A DNA stretch of 64,000 nt from assembly GCA_002270565.1 (NCBI GenBank), contig NQMI01000167.1:1-64000 (forward strand), in the 5' to 3' direction. The stretch's first letter is position 1. Each line of letters opens with the position of its first letter. Below the pieces are notes generated by a model. The model saw nothing but the letters and a program-made list of their open reading frames with translations. It made no database searches and had not been told where the DNA came from. Source of the DNA: Stenocarpella maydis (taxonomy: Eukaryota; Ascomycota; Sordariomycetes; Diaporthales; Diaporthaceae). This document shows positions 24,713 to 35,475 of this stretch, one piece after another. A program made the translations under genes and the position numbers.

Positions 24713-25909
24713 ATGGTCTCTCGGGCGCGCCTGCTGCTCCTGACAGCGGCTCTCTTTGGCGCCTCCCTCGCCGCCGACGAGAAAACTACAACCACAACAG
24801 CCTGCACGGCCACGGCAACCGGCGGCAAGGCCTACTTTGACCTGCGACCGGATATCGCTGTCGCGCCGACCAAGAACGGGAAGCACAAGCGCGCAAAGTC
24901 GGAGGACTACACCGCGAGGGGTTATGACTACGGCTACAACTTCACACTGAACATTTGCGAGGCTGTGATAGACAAGCCCGAAAAGGTCGTGGGCGTCGAC
25001 GAGGCTCTCTGGAAGAACGTCAGCGCTTACTACGAGGGCAAGGATGGGAAGATATACTCCTTAGGGTAAGCCTTGCCTGCTCCGAACAGAAGCAAGGGGT
25101 TTTCCGAGGTTTTGCTGACCCACACCCAACAGACAGCAATCATCTGTCCTGACGCCCAGAGGAAGCCAGCTGGTTCTGCAATACTCCGGCGGCTCGCCGT
25201 GCGGCTCATCGGCAGACAAGAGAAGCGCCGAGCACAACGATGCGACAGGTGTGCCGCCGGCGGCCGGCAGGGGCTCGAGCAATAGCGCCTACTCCAGCTC
25301 TCTGGATACCGTGACTATCGGAGACGACAACACCGTCTTGATCGAGAAGGCCGAGCAGATGCGGAGGAAATCAGCAACCATCTCGTTCCGCTGCGACCGG
25401 GACAGCGTCAGCCCTACCGCCGCTGTGTCCTTTGTCGGCGCGGACCCGGATGACTGCAGCTACATGTTCGTGGTCCGCAGCCAGCATGCGTGCGCCGGCG
25501 TCCAGCCCTCCAAGCCGGGGAGTGTGGGGCCGGGCGGCGTGTTTGCCCTCATTTTCCTCATTGCCATTGCGGTCTACTTTGCCGGTGGTGTCTTCTACCA
25601 GCGGACCGTGGCACATGCCCGTGGCTGGAAGCAACTGCCGAACTACAGCCTCTGGGCGGGCATCTGGAGCTTCATCTCGGTGAGAGATCATCCGGCCAAC
25701 CTCGCACGGAAGCGGAGAAGCTCGAGCAGCTAATCAGTGTTGCGCCGCAGGACACCTTTATTATCCTGACCTCGTCATGTGCCCGCTTCATGCCCAGCCG
25801 GAGGGGCTACTCATCGCTCTCAATATCACCAAATGGGCGCGGGATGGGAAGAAGCAGAGAAGATGAGGACCGGCTGATCGGTCAACTGGACGAGGAGTGG
25901 GATGACTGA
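24713..25909 (+). CDS. MRH-domain type I membrane protein (MRL1/ATG27 family sorting receptor)
   Basis: Likely Golgi-endosome cargo or membrane-traffic receptor related to mannose 6-phosphate receptors and Atg27. Three exons (24713-25065, 25133-25679, 25751-25909) give 352 aa. Signal peptide MVSRARLLLLTAALFGASLA. The luminal domain has the MRH-type cysteine pattern, with YDYGYNFTLNIC (about 80), TISFRCDRD (about 216) and DCSYMFVVRSQHAC (about 242). One membrane helix, GGVFALIFLIAIAVYFAGGV (about 268-287). The cytosolic tail has HARGWKQLPNY and a YSSL tyrosine sorting motif, and ends RLIGQLDEEWDD. The membrane-proximal YQRTVAHARGWKQLP block is typical of the family. MRL1 versus ATG27 cannot be settled without a tree. 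Confidence 0.85.
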
Positions 25910-26111
25910 GGGCCAGGGCTAAGACTGGGAATAGCTCCGGAGATTGTTGGGATTTGATAGGCAAAATGCACGACAATCTTGTTCGACTTGGGCATCACGG
26001 GCCGTTGGGATCTGGCGTTACAGGGTAGACGGCGCAAGGCCATTGATATTTACAGTTTCAAGCTGAATTCGAAATATAGGTACAAATCCCGCGCATCCCG
26101 GCCTCCGGTCC

Positions 26112-28217
26112 TTAGAAGACCTTGAACTCCACCAAGCGAACCTGCTTATCAGCTTGCGGCACGAACACCAGCCGGGTGTTATTGGTCGTGACGGGTTCCC
26201 ACTCGACGTTGGTGATGCCGTTGGCAAGAGGCTCGTCCGCCTTCGTGGTCGCCACGTCCGTCCAGGCGCCGCCACCGTCCTGGACCTGCACGGAATAGCT
26301 CGCCGGGACGGCGTACGTGCCCGTGACGCTGGCATAGGTGCCATCCACGTAGGCATACGTCCCCGGCTCGTCGCCCTCGTAGAAGGCGATCTCGGCGCGG
26401 CTGACCTCGGTGCTGGCGCCAAAGTCGACCGCGAACCACTGCGACGCGTTGCCGTCGCCGACAGCCGAGTTGTACCCGTTGACAACCTCGGTCCAGAACC
26501 AGATCCTGCCATCGATAGCGTCGTGGATCTGCTGCGCGTCCGCGCCGGACACCGAGGTGCTGCCCCTTGGATACTCGGAGTCGCTCTGCAGCTGGATGGA
26601 CTTGGAGAGGGGCCTGGCGATGGCAGGTGGCGCGGCGGTGGGGATGGCCGCGACGAGACGGGCCAGCGTCAGCGACGAGGCCACCTCGGCACCATCGACC
26701 TCGACGACCAGACCCACGGCGCCCCCGAAGCGCGACCCGTCCGCGTCCCACTGCACGCTTACATCGTGCCCGTGGTAGGGGACGTTGTCGACGCGAAACC
26801 ATGAGATGCTGCCGTCCACCAGCGGGTTCACCTCGAGGGAGTCGTCCGCGCGAGGCCGGATCCCCACCAGCCCGGACAGGATCAGGTCCGCGTACCCGGA
26901 GTGGAAGTAGTGCGGGCTCCGCGCCAGCCCGACAAGCGCGGAGCCGTTGTTGGGGTAGTAGTCCTCCTCGAGGTTGAGGACGCCCGCGCCGTCGAAGTGC
27001 AGCTGCGCGTACTGCCTCAGGAGGTCGACGTAGTCGCCGTTGGTGACGACGGACTGGGCGTAGTGATCCAGGAGGTTGGACATGGCGCCCAGCGCCTGGG
27101 TCGTCTGGAAGGGCCAGATGGGGCCGTTCCACTGGCACTCCTTGCGCTTGGAGACGCCGTCGTAGCGGTACTGCCGCATGTAGTGCTCGTAGCTGGGCTC
27201 GACCGTGCGCAGGCCGGCCTCGGCGCGCAGCTCGTCCGCCGACAGGGCGTGCCTCCACGCCGCGCTGTAGTCGGGCCCCCCGGGCGTGGCCGCCGCCGGC
27301 ACGAAGTCGAAGTTCCACGGCACCAGGCCCACGAGCTCCCGCCCGCGGATGAAGTCCCAGTAGGTCACGTACTCGTTGTCCACCTTGAACCGGTCGATGA
27401 AGTGCTCAAAGGTGCTGTTCCACAGGCTTTCCGTGAAGTTGCCCTGGAGCCAGTCGGCGCGGGCCGTATAGAGCTCCGCCGTGGCCGGGTCGCCCGCCCG
27501 CGAGGCGATGCTCGCGATCGCCCTGGCGTTGGCGTACATGTAGCTGTTGATGCTGGGGCGGAAGCTCTGCCCGCCGCCGAACCCGTCGTGGCCACCGCTG
27601 GCGTCAATGCTGGAGATGGTGTATTCGGTTGCGTCGGCCAGGGGCTCGACCCAGTAGAGGCCCTTGCTGAGGTCGAAGTGGTCGTACCACTGCTCATATA
27701 TGAGTTTCATGGCGGTCAGGTGTTGTGAGATGGCTGCAAAGTCGCTGTCCACCAGGAAGACGCGCCACGAGGCGTCGGCGATGGCCTCGCTGAAATGCCT
27801 GTCGTTCCCGTATGTGGACGTCTCGGGATGGAGCTTGTACATGAAGTCGAGGTAGTCGTGCGCAAACCGCCTGTCGCGCAGCCACCGGCCCTCGCCCAGG
27901 TGGAAGCCCGTCGCGTCGTTGAGTGAGGCGAACGGGAAGAGCTCCCACGACACGTCGTCCATGAACTCGGTCGAGATGTAGCCGTTGGCGCCGAGGTCCC
28001 GCTGGTGGGCCCGGAAGATGTTCCAGCGGTAGTAGTACACGTCGTTCAGCTGGGCATCGCTGGACTGGAACAGAGGGATGCGTGGTATATACCATGCGGC
28101 GTCATTGCCAAAGTATTTTGTGCATATTTCAGTGGCGTTCAGCGGGGTTGACTGGGCAAAGACATGGACAGGGATCAGGGCCAGCAGGGGGAGGGCATTC
28201 CTAGATAGAGGAGCCAT
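26112..28217 (-). CDS. Secreted six-hairpin glycosidase (MGH1-like, GH63-related) with discoidin-like C-terminus
   Basis: Intronless, 701 aa. Signal peptide MAPLSRNALPLLALIPVHVFA. The body is a six-hairpin (alpha/alpha)6 domain: YYYRWNIFRAHQRDL near the start, then SWELFPFASLNDATGFHLGE, DASGGHDGFGGGQSFRPSINSYMYANA (about 207-232), KECQWNGPIWPFQTTQALGA (about 366) and EEDYYPNNG (about 426), the WNGPIWP and acidic blocks being typical of GH63/GH37-like active sites. A short beta domain follows. The last about 170 residues (SKSIQLQSDSEYPRG to the end) look like an F5/8 type C (discoidin) sugar-binding fold, with WFWTEVVNGYNSAVGDGNAS and FAVDFGASTEVSRAEIAFYE. The substrate is not known. Codon use is GC-rich. 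A TATA box lies 84 bp upstream. Confidence 0.82.
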   Translation of the reverse strand: MAPLSRNALPLLALIPVHVFAQSTPLNATEICTKYFGNDAAWYIPRIPLFQSSDAQLNDVYYYRWNIFRAHQRDLGANGYISTEFMDDVSWELFPFASLNDATGFHLGEGRWLRDRRFAHDYLDFMYKLHPETSTYGNDRHFSEAIADASWRVFLVDSDFAAISQHLTAMKLIYEQWYDHFDLSKGLYWVEPLADATEYTISSIDASGGHDGFGGGQSFRPSINSYMYANARAIASIASRAGDPATAELYTARADWLQGNFTESLWNSTFEHFIDRFKVDNEYVTYWDFIRGRELVGLVPWNFDFVPAAATPGGPDYSAAWRHALSADELRAEAGLRTVEPSYEHYMRQYRYDGVSKRKECQWNGPIWPFQTTQALGAMSNLLDHYAQSVVTNGDYVDLLRQYAQLHFDGAGVLNLEEDYYPNNGSALVGLARSPHYFHSGYADLILSGLVGIRPRADDSLEVNPLVDGSISWFRVDNVPYHGHDVSVQWDADGSRFGGAVGLVVEVDGAEVASSLTLARLVAAIPTAAPPAIARPLSKSIQLQSDSEYPRGSTSVSGADAQQIHDAIDGRIWFWTEVVNGYNSAVGDGNASQWFAVDFGASTEVSRAEIAFYEGDEPGTYAYVDGTYASVTGTYAVPASYSVQVQDGGGAWTDVATTKADEPLANGITNVEWEPVTTNNTRLVFVPQADKQVRLVEFKVF

Positions 28218-28300
28218 GTTGAGGCTGTGGACGAGGGCGAGATCACGCTCCTGGGCGAGCAGTGCGGGTCCAACTATGGCGAATGCGAGGCGGGACAGTG

Positions 28301-28309
28301 CCTTTTATA
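28301..28309 (-). promoter_or_regulatory. TATA box of the six-hairpin glycosidase gene
   Basis: TATAAAAGG on the minus strand, 84-92 bp before the ATG at 28217. Confidence 0.65.
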
Positions 28310-29264
28310 TGCATCGTGGCTTATCGACATAGACGTATGCTTATGCCGTTACGTGCGGGACTGAGGCAAGCATTCGAAATTAGCATCTTGATCATCATGC
28401 CCAAGGGGAAACATTAGCAACGGGCGCCGGAGCAGGGCTTCGGGGATTCTAGTGCCGGCTAACCCACCGCATTGGGAGGTGCAAAATCTGGGGAAACCAG
28501 CCTTAATTGGTGCGCGTCCCAGGAAGTAGAATGCGACGTCCAGGAACACGCGCGTGATAGCGACAGTCCGGCTGGAGTTCTCACGAGCATCACTTGACCA
28601 AATCACCTCGAGGGTCTTCTACCCACACCCCTCCACGATGCTAACTAATGCCGTCAGGCCGAGAGCCTTTTAGTCCCCTGCTTCGATTAATGTTTGATCT
28701 ATGTCGTCCCTGCGAGCAGTATTCTGTCCCGGGCCAAAAGTGCGTATCTGGGTATAGTTACTCCTCTTGTCGGCGAGAGGCGAGTCAGCGGCTTATCCCC
28801 CTTCGGGGATTTCACATTTTACGAGTAAGCGGTTCTCGGTTAAAGAAGACATCTTCTTTGCTTCCACTCAAAATGCTCTGCTCAGGAATGTCGTAATTAG
28901 AGCAAGTATTACACGCGACCCATTTACCGTCAGCGTCAAGTCCGCTGCGGTTCCACCCTCAGCTGCATCCAGCTGATTTGCAGTGAGCTTCACTCGTTGA
29001 ACTTTTATGCTACCGCCCTGTCTGGTATGAAGCTTCTGCAACTGATTTTCGAGCCCTGACGACTCTGCCAGCTCATGAGTCAATATTCCGTAGCACGCCA
29101 CTAAACGCCATCCTACTTATTGATATCTGCAAGCTGTTGAGCAAAGTTTCAATGTTGGCGCCTACAAGAGAGGGGAAAGTGCTTGAATTCCGTCATCATG
29201 GATTTAATCTACTCCTATGTTCGCACGCTCCTCGGGATCTATTCCTCTATGCTCAGCAACTTTA

Positions 29265-29286
29265 TTATACCTACCGGTAGGTATAA
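29265..29286. repeat. 22-bp perfect palindrome
   Basis: TTATACCTACC followed directly by its reverse complement GGTAGGTATAA, with no loop. Confidence 0.9.
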
Positions 29287-29667
29287 CAAGACCGCATAGT
29301 GCAAAATGGTAACTTTTTAGTAAATACTAGTTTGCAAAAGCAGACTGGGTGGACGAGATTTAAAGCAGGCCCATAACCTATATCTATTCTCTCGCCCCGC
29401 TAGGATAGCTATTGTCGCTCTGGCCCAGTACAGGAACTCAAAGAATACGAATAGTCCACAAGGTTCAAGGACCTTCTGCGTTTAAATCTGGTGCTAAGTA
29501 ATACGGGGCCAAGGATTGTAGTAGACGACGTTCAGATTCGACAAGACCTCTTTTAGGACAAATTCAGGAAGCAAGGACAACCATAAAACTTAAGAATCTT
29601 ACCTGTGGACTATTTTTTTTTAGATTTTATATGTAATAATAGCTTTTTAAATATTTGCTGAATTCAA

Positions 29668-30684
29668 CTAGTAGGAGAATGCCCACGATGCAGCCCTGTC
29701 AAACTGCGGCGTATACTGCTCGATATTGGCACCATTTTCGGTAGCCGCAGATGCAGCGCGATCCGCGGCCCAGTTCATGTCCCTCGATACCAGGAAGAAA
29801 GATATCTCGCACGCCTTATCCGCATATGTTCCCATCACGGCCGATAGCCTCTCCCACAGGTCCCGATCTGGTCTGGGCCTCCCGTCGGCTGTCTTCCACT
29901 TCTCCTTCCCAGCCCACTGACGCAGCCACCCCGTCGCGCCGTAGGAGAGCATCTCGTTGTCGATGATCAAGACAAGGCGCTCCCAGCCCTCAGCCCACCA
30001 CGGTCGGAACTCCAGAGCCCCAATTATAGCCCGGAGCTCGGCTCGGATGCTGGTTGGAGGGTATGCCTTCCCGTCTGGGCCTCGCTTCTCCAGCGGGAAA
30101 GAAACGGTGCTCGCGCTGCCTGCACCGTACACGAACCCGCAGCCACCCTTTGCGTTTTCCTTTCCGGCATTTTGACAAACACCATCGGCAAATATGCACA
30201 TGGTCTTGACACCGCAGACCTGAGGAGCAAAACTCGGGCGAATGCAGTAGCGCCAGCGGTAGACGCCGTTGACTGAACTGTTGATAGGGAAGAATTTGAA
30301 AAAGTCCTTTGGGGGCGCCGCGATGGCTCTTGTTGGCGACAGGGCGGAGCCGGCGGACGACCAAGGGTGGAAGTGGGTGGCTGTCCAGATGCCAGATTCT
30401 CCACTGCCCATCTTCTGGCGCGTGCGTTTCACGTCCTCGATGCCCGGCACAGGCTGGACGAGTATGACGCAGGAGAGATCTGTCCCCTTGTCCGGATGGA
30501 TCATAAAAGCCTTGGGCAGATTCTTGAGGCCGTCGGCCAGTGAGAAGTTGCCATCGAGGTCTAGGACCTTGCGGGGCTGCTCCTCCGCGTCTCCCATGGC
30601 TTCGTCGTCGGCATGGTCCGGCAGGAGCTGAGGGGGTGCGTTGGTACGCTTCGCGCTGACACTCATGTTTGCAAATTCATACAA
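29668..30684 (-). CDS. RNase H-like domain protein
   Basis: Single exon, 338 aa. The C-terminal half is an RNase H fold with the four metal-binding acids in place: Asp167 in IFADGVCQNAG, Glu216 in SIRAELRAIIGALEF, Asp242 in LVLIIDNEML and Asp308 in RDMNWAADRAA. GGCGFVYG after strand 1 is also typical. It could cut RNA in RNA-DNA hybrids. Such domains occur both in host genes and in non-LTR retrotransposons; no reverse transcriptase or other element gene adjoins it, which favours a stand-alone host gene. The N-terminal half (residues 1-160) is not recognised and includes an acidic stretch DHADDEAMGDAEE. Start: the first ATG (30684) was taken; Met7 (MSVSAKRTN) is equally possible. Confidence 0.78.
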   Translation of the reverse strand: MYEFANMSVSAKRTNAPPQLLPDHADDEAMGDAEEQPRKVLDLDGNFSLADGLKNLPKAFMIHPDKGTDLSCVILVQPVPGIEDVKRTRQKMGSGESGIWTATHFHPWSSAGSALSPTRAIAAPPKDFFKFFPINSSVNGVYRWRYCIRPSFAPQVCGVKTMCIFADGVCQNAGKENAKGGCGFVYGAGSASTVSFPLEKRGPDGKAYPPTSIRAELRAIIGALEFRPWWAEGWERLVLIIDNEMLSYGATGWLRQWAGKEKWKTADGRPRPDRDLWERLSAVMGTYADKACEISFFLVSRDMNWAADRAASAATENGANIEQYTPQFDRAASWAFSY

Positions 30685-31972
30685 GAATGAGCATCTGGCG
30701 GACTGGGGCGGGTCATGGTGGCACAGAAGGCGACCGCAAGAGGACGTTGCTCTCAGCGGGGTGGGATAAGTATATCCCTAGGTATTGACCCCTAATAATA
30801 TTCAAGGTTCTGGGTATGGAAGTCTGTTTCAAAGGCAGCACCGGCCTTGGTCAAGAATGCTACCTTTATCCACCGCCTCAAATTTCGTACCTGTGCCTCC
30901 CTACGTCCTGCAATGTGCCACACAAAGCTTGCGCCCGCATCCCGGCAGTCACGTCTCTGATGAGGTCTGTAGCAGCGCAGCAACTCCGAAAGCGAGTTTG
31001 CCCCTGCGGCTGAACGGGTGAATCAACCGGGGTTGTATCGATTCCACAATGCCTGCCACCTATGTGAATGCGACACATTGAGCTGCATTGCACGCAAACT
31101 TACCCTGTCTGTGTCCTGTCGATCTCACTCCGCAGTTCGTACGTTTGAACCAGTCCACGCGACGAATCGTAGAGCGTGCACGTCGTTTCTTGAGCATAGC
31201 GAGGAGCAATGCTAGGCGCTGGGCCCTCCCTGTTCATCGGATCTTTTCGTATGGTGCGTATCCAGATGCCTCCGGCTTCGGCCGAATTGTGTTTAAACTC
31301 TCCACTGGCTGAAGTTTCTAACTCCTCTTCCAAAGCTCCCATGTAAAGGTAAGATGGGTATTACATTAGATAAATATATGAGTATAAGTTGGTTATAGAG
31401 TGTATTAAGTTTGATTAGAAGTCGCCTAACGAAAGTGGAAGCTATCGCTAAAGGTGATAGCGGGTCGAGGGGCTATAAGTACTTGGGCAGTAGGGGCTGC
31501 TAGGCGCCTTATCAAGAACGGCCCCAAAGCCTAGCGACCAGGCAGCCCCCAGGCCCTAACAAAAGGTTATTATATCCGGAGTAAAATGAAACCACTTGGA
31601 TGGCTCCTACGACTCATAATAGCAAACCCCCCCCTCCCACCCAAATACATCCCAAGAGCTAAATACTTGGCAAGTGGAACTTTAACTAGCGGACAGCTGG
31701 TCTGTCCGAGACGGCGAGTTCGCAACGGGAGATGGCCGGAAGCCCTGGAAGGCAATGGAACAGCATAAGTGACACTTGTATATATATATACTATGACTAT
31801 GCGAAATCGAGCGTGATATCGGCTATGGCCTTGGACAATGGATTCTCCAAGGTGCACTAGTACGTGCCAGTCTCCGAGGACCAGACACTTGGCTGCATTA
31901 TTTCGAATTGAATTTGGGGTATATTCCAAGCTAAACGCTGACCATAGCACTTGTATTAGAACCGGCAAGGAA
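30685..31972. other. Intergenic, no gene seen
   Basis: 1.3 kb. Short frames only, with an AT-rich patch near 31345-31420. Confidence 0.5.
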
Positions 31973-32992
31973 TCACAGGTTAGCCACTGTGGTCATGGCA
32001 GCGATAAACGCTGCCAACATGGATGCACGCAACAAGCCGCTCCCGCTGCCGCCACCTCCAAGTCCACTTGCACCACCCTTCATCCCCTCCTTGAATCCTG
32101 CTTCCTCGCCGCCGAGGTACAGAGCACCAGCGTCTGTCAGTCCACCGTTGTCGTTAAACAGGGCCACGTTGTCGCCGACCCAGCCGTTGACGTCGTTGTC
32201 CTTGCGAAAAGCGCCAAACCAAGAGTAGGACTCGACATAGTCCAGACCGTCCAGGTATGTCAAGCTTTGGTTCATCATGGATAGTGTGGCGTCTTCATCC
32301 TGCTGCGGGAGGGCCATCTCGGTGATCCAGAACTTGAGATTGTCCGGGTCAACCGCACCGTTGTCTGACGAGTTGGTGTAATACTCCCGCATCGTTCCTA
32401 TCCAGGACGCCAGGCCCTCGAAGTTGCCGTACCAGTGAAGTGCTACAAAGTCGGTCGGACAGCCATTGTCAGGGTCGATATTGCGGCAAGCCTCGTTGAA
32501 GTCTCGAAGCCAGTTCAGCCCGTTCCCAGAACCCGTCACGCTGGGGTGGGAGATGTTCCAGCTGCGTGAGGACGAGGTCCTCAGCGGCACAATGTGGTCT
32601 ATGTATGCCTGTGCCGCGTCTGAGGGAGAGATGGAGCTTCCGCCGCTAGAAGTGGTCCCGTCGGGCTCGTTGAATGAGAGCAGATGGGTCGAGGTCGCAG
32701 GAAGGGCATTGATGGCTCCCTGCACGTCATTTGAGGATGCATCGTCGAGGCCGTGGATCAGAGGCACAAACGTGAGAGTCGAATTCACGTCCGCGACAGG
32801 GTAGGCTGACCACGTGTAATACCACGATATCCTGGAGTTCGGGGAGAGCAGGAGGTTGACATCGCCCTGGTGGGAGTCGCCGAGATATGCGAGGCCTCGT
32901 TTTGAATCGGATGTCGAAGCATGTGAGAGAGCCAAAGGCAGGAAGAGTGCGGCCGGCCCCAGGGCTGCTGTGGCTGCTGTTGTCCGCTTCAT
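31973..32992 (-). CDS. GH128 (Asl1-like) beta-1,3-glucanase, probably GPI-anchored
   Basis: Intronless, 339 aa. Likely hydrolyses or remodels beta-1,3-glucan at the cell wall. Signal peptide MKRTTAATAALGPAALFLPLALSHA. Asl1-like glycosyl hydrolase domain: KRGLAYLGD, WYYTWSAYPV, FVPLIHG, the acid/base motif SFNEPDGT (Glu about 112), FVALHWYGN, and the nucleophile block KFWITEMALP (Glu about 225). Then YVESYSWFGAF, and a Gly/Ser-rich linker (GGASGLGGGGSGSG) followed by a hydrophobic tail (LLRASMLAAFIAAMTTVANL), the layout of a GPI-anchor signal. A TATA box lies about 90 bp upstream. Position-to-function assignments come from family patterns remembered, not from an alignment. Confidence 0.88.
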   Translation of the reverse strand: MKRTTAATAALGPAALFLPLALSHASTSDSKRGLAYLGDSHQGDVNLLLSPNSRISWYYTWSAYPVADVNSTLTFVPLIHGLDDASSNDVQGAINALPATSTHLLSFNEPDGTTSSGGSSISPSDAAQAYIDHIVPLRTSSSRSWNISHPSVTGSGNGLNWLRDFNEACRNIDPDNGCPTDFVALHWYGNFEGLASWIGTMREYYTNSSDNGAVDPDNLKFWITEMALPQQDEDATLSMMNQSLTYLDGLDYVESYSWFGAFRKDNDVNGWVGDNVALFNDNGGLTDAGALYLGGEEAGFKEGMKGGASGLGGGGSGSGLLRASMLAAFIAAMTTVANL

Positions 32993-33080
32993 GATGGATG
33001 AATATGCACGGCTGGTGTCCCAGGTATGCTCGCTGTATATCCCATCCTGCAGGCAAGCAGCTTGCGGGAATCCCGGGCCT

Positions 33081-33090
33081 GGCTTATATA
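33081..33090 (-). promoter_or_regulatory. TATA box of the GH128 gene
   Basis: TATATAAGCC on the minus strand, about 90 bp before the ATG at 32992. Confidence 0.6.
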
Positions 33091-33565
33091 GACCTGCCAG
33101 CAGCGTAGGTCTACTCGATGACTGTTATCTCCCGCCAAGGTCGCAGGTGTCATCCCAAGAAACCGCAGTGCTCAGGATCCCACCACTCGCCGAACAGCAC
33201 GAGGGCGTATCCATCGCCAGGGCCTGCTTGGTGACGTCACGGAACACTACGGAGTACTTAGTGTAAGTATCTTCTTATCCAGGGGTCCAGCCAAGGCAGG
33301 CGGCACGCCGGTAGCGCTGGGGCGGACACATCACCAGCGGAGCCAGCCCTCATCTTCACCTGCTCAGGGAGGCCTTCCAGGCGAATCGACACGAGGACGA
33401 TGCCCTCCAGGCCGCCTCGCGCTTGTGCTGTCGCATTGACGAGCAGGCGCCCAATCCTGCCCCACCGAGGCGGCAATAGAGATGCGGCAGCTGTGCCACA
33501 CGCAAGCGAGTCTCGGCCAACAAGCGCGAGTGGGCAAGGCGAAGACAGTGGTTCTGGCCAGAAAC

Positions 33566-33613
33566 AGTATGCTATGGAGTATGCTATGGAGTATGCTATG
33601 GAGTATGCTATGG
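33566..33613 (+). repeat. Four exact tandem copies of a 12-bp unit
   Basis: AGTATGCTATGG repeated four times without change, followed by a partial fifth unit AGTGTG. Confidence 0.95.
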
Positions 33614-33919
33614 AGTGTGTGCTCCGTACAGCCTGCAAGACTGCAAAAGCCTTGGCCGAGGAAGACCGCAGACACGTTTTCTATGGTTCATCTGAGTTCG
33701 GGGAGCCGGGACGCCGGCCATGCACCCGGCAGATCGACCAACAGAGACCATGTCCACGTGGAGACGCCGTTTTCATTACCCACAACGGCATGGCGCCACG
33801 CTGCCAATTCCATCCTCTGACCCGCGCGCCTCGCTCGAGTTCTGGTTGCCCGCATCTCACCACCCGGGTCTGGGCTCTGAGGCCCCGCAGACTGTCAAAC
33901 ACACCCTGGAGCCACAGAA

Positions 33920-35475
33920 ATGGATGACCACAACCCAGCCAGTTTCCACCTTGGACGGCCCCAGCCACGGAGCCCAGGCCCAGGCCCAGGCCCAGGCCAA
34001 CCGCGGAATGAACCGGGGGGCGGGCCTGTCCCCGCCAACCCTGCGCAGGCGCTAAGTGCCGGACATGGCAGCAGTCCGGCCTCAGGCGACCAGACAGGCC
34101 AGGCAGTCCTGTTCGGAGATGGGCGCGTGGATGCCCAGTTTGAGCCGCTGGCCGAGGAGATGGCTCCGTCTGTTCCGGCTCTGGACTTCAATGGGTTTGT
34201 GCTTCATGCCACGCCGAGGCCGGTCCCCGAAGAGCTGCGGCGAGACCCCAGCGGGGCGTCGGTTGCGGAGCCAGATGCGGTCCTGGACGAAGAAAACGGG
34301 CGGACGTACCATAACTACCACGAGGGCAGATACTATTTACCCAACGACGCGGTATGTCGCCCAGCAACTCTGCTGCCCTGCTGCCCTGCTGCGCCGGCCT
34401 TGGCGCTGACGACGCTACATTTAGGCAGAGCAAGACCGCCTCGACCTGCAGCACAAACTGTGGCAAGTCCACCTGGACGGCGCGCTCTTCAAGGCCCCTA
34501 TCCAGGTGCCGCCCAAGAATGTCCTTGACGTGGCGACTGGAACCGGCATCTGGGCCATAAAAATGGCCCAGATGTACCCTGACTCAAACGTCATCGGGAC
34601 AGACCTGAGCCTTATCCAGCCCGACGGGCCTCCCAACTGTTCATTCATCAAGGAGGACGCCGAGCTGGACGAGTGGACCCTCCCTGTCGTGTTTGACTAC
34701 ATCCACCTGCGCATGGTTCACACCTGCTTCGACGACTACCGGGCGCTGTTCAAGAGATGCTATGACAACTTGGAACCCGGGGGCTGGGTTGAGTTGCAGG
34801 ATGCCGTCTTCAAGCTCATGTGCACAGATGGCACCGCTGACGGCTCTTATATCGAGAAATTCTCTCAGCTGATCCTACAGGCAGGCGAGTCTATTGGTCG
34901 AGACTTTGATATACCGAGCAGATATAAGGACATGTTGATCGAGACCGGCTTTTTGGATGTTGCAGAAGACATTGGCCCTGTCCCAGGTACGACGAACTGT
35001 CATCGAAAGCTCCATCTTTCCTGATATCTTCATTCTCTTTCTCCCGAGCCTCCCCCCCCCCAAAAAAAAAAAAGAAAAAAAAAAAGGAAAAAAAAAAAAA
35101 AAAAAAAACAGCTTGGGAAATTGCTAACCCCTCTCAGGAAACCCGTGGCCGGACGAGCCCAAGTTCAAGTCACTCGGGTACTGGCAGATGATCAATTCTC
35201 ACAGGGCTCTCCGTGGGTTTGGCTGGAAACTTTTTCGAAAACTTGGCATGGAGCCGCATGACATTGAAGTTCTCGTTGAGAAAGCCAAAACGGATATTAC
35301 AGATTCCCGTCTGCACTTCTTCTTTCCGATGTAAGTTGAGGCCCACCTTCCCGCCACCTAGTTTGGCGCTCGTGTGTGAGGGGCTACTAAACATATGCGA
35401 AGATATGTCGTCTACGGCCGAAAGCCGTATGAATGGGAGCTCGAGCAGCCACCTCAAAAACGCCCGAGGATGTAG
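33920..35475 (+). CDS. LaeA-like SAM-dependent methyltransferase
   Basis: Class I methyltransferase of the large fungal family around LaeA; the particular substrate is unknown. Four exons (33920-34351, 34425-34986, 35138-35330, 35403-35475) give 419 aa. The N-terminal 100 residues are low complexity (PGPGPGPG, Ala/Pro-rich). The TYHNYHEGRYYLPNDAAEQD block (from about residue 129) is the family entry motif. SAM-binding motif I is VLDVATGTGIWA (about 177-188), then VIGTDLS, and FDYIHLRMV with WVELQD. The end has GNPWPDEPKFKSLG, RGFGWKLFRKLGM and HFFFPMYVVYGRKP typical of LaeA-like proteins. Intron 3 contains a C10/poly-A tract. It is not next to a polyketide or peptide synthase. Exon 4 uses acceptor GCGAAG, the weakest junction. 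Confidence 0.9.
35052..35108 (+). repeat. C10-A12 followed by A-rich tract, inside an intron
   Basis: C10, then A12, then A-runs broken by single or double G. It lies in the second intron of the methyltransferase gene. Confidence 0.95.

Larger units (their letters stand above)
28218..29667. other. Intergenic, becoming AT-rich; no gene seen
   Basis: About 1.4 kb. The half nearer 29667 is AT-rich and contains a 22-bp perfect palindrome. Possibly an old repeat; nothing can be named. Confidence 0.5.
32993..33919. other. Divergent promoter region (GH128 / methyltransferase)
   Basis: Includes a 12-bp tandem repeat at 33566-33613. Frames reading YAME or HSIA peptides are products of that repeat. 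Confidence 0.55.

Noticed and set aside
26179..27318. 379-codon minus-strand frame inside the six-hairpin gene
   Set aside because: Arg/Gly/Ala-rich shadow frame of the real 701-aa product.
29668..30684. RNase H frame as part of a retrotransposon
   Set aside because: No reverse transcriptase, endonuclease, poly-A tail or long terminal repeat is seen next to it.
33258..33675. Frames with repeated HSIAYSIAY and YAMEYAME peptides
   Set aside because: Direct translations of the 12-bp tandem repeat.
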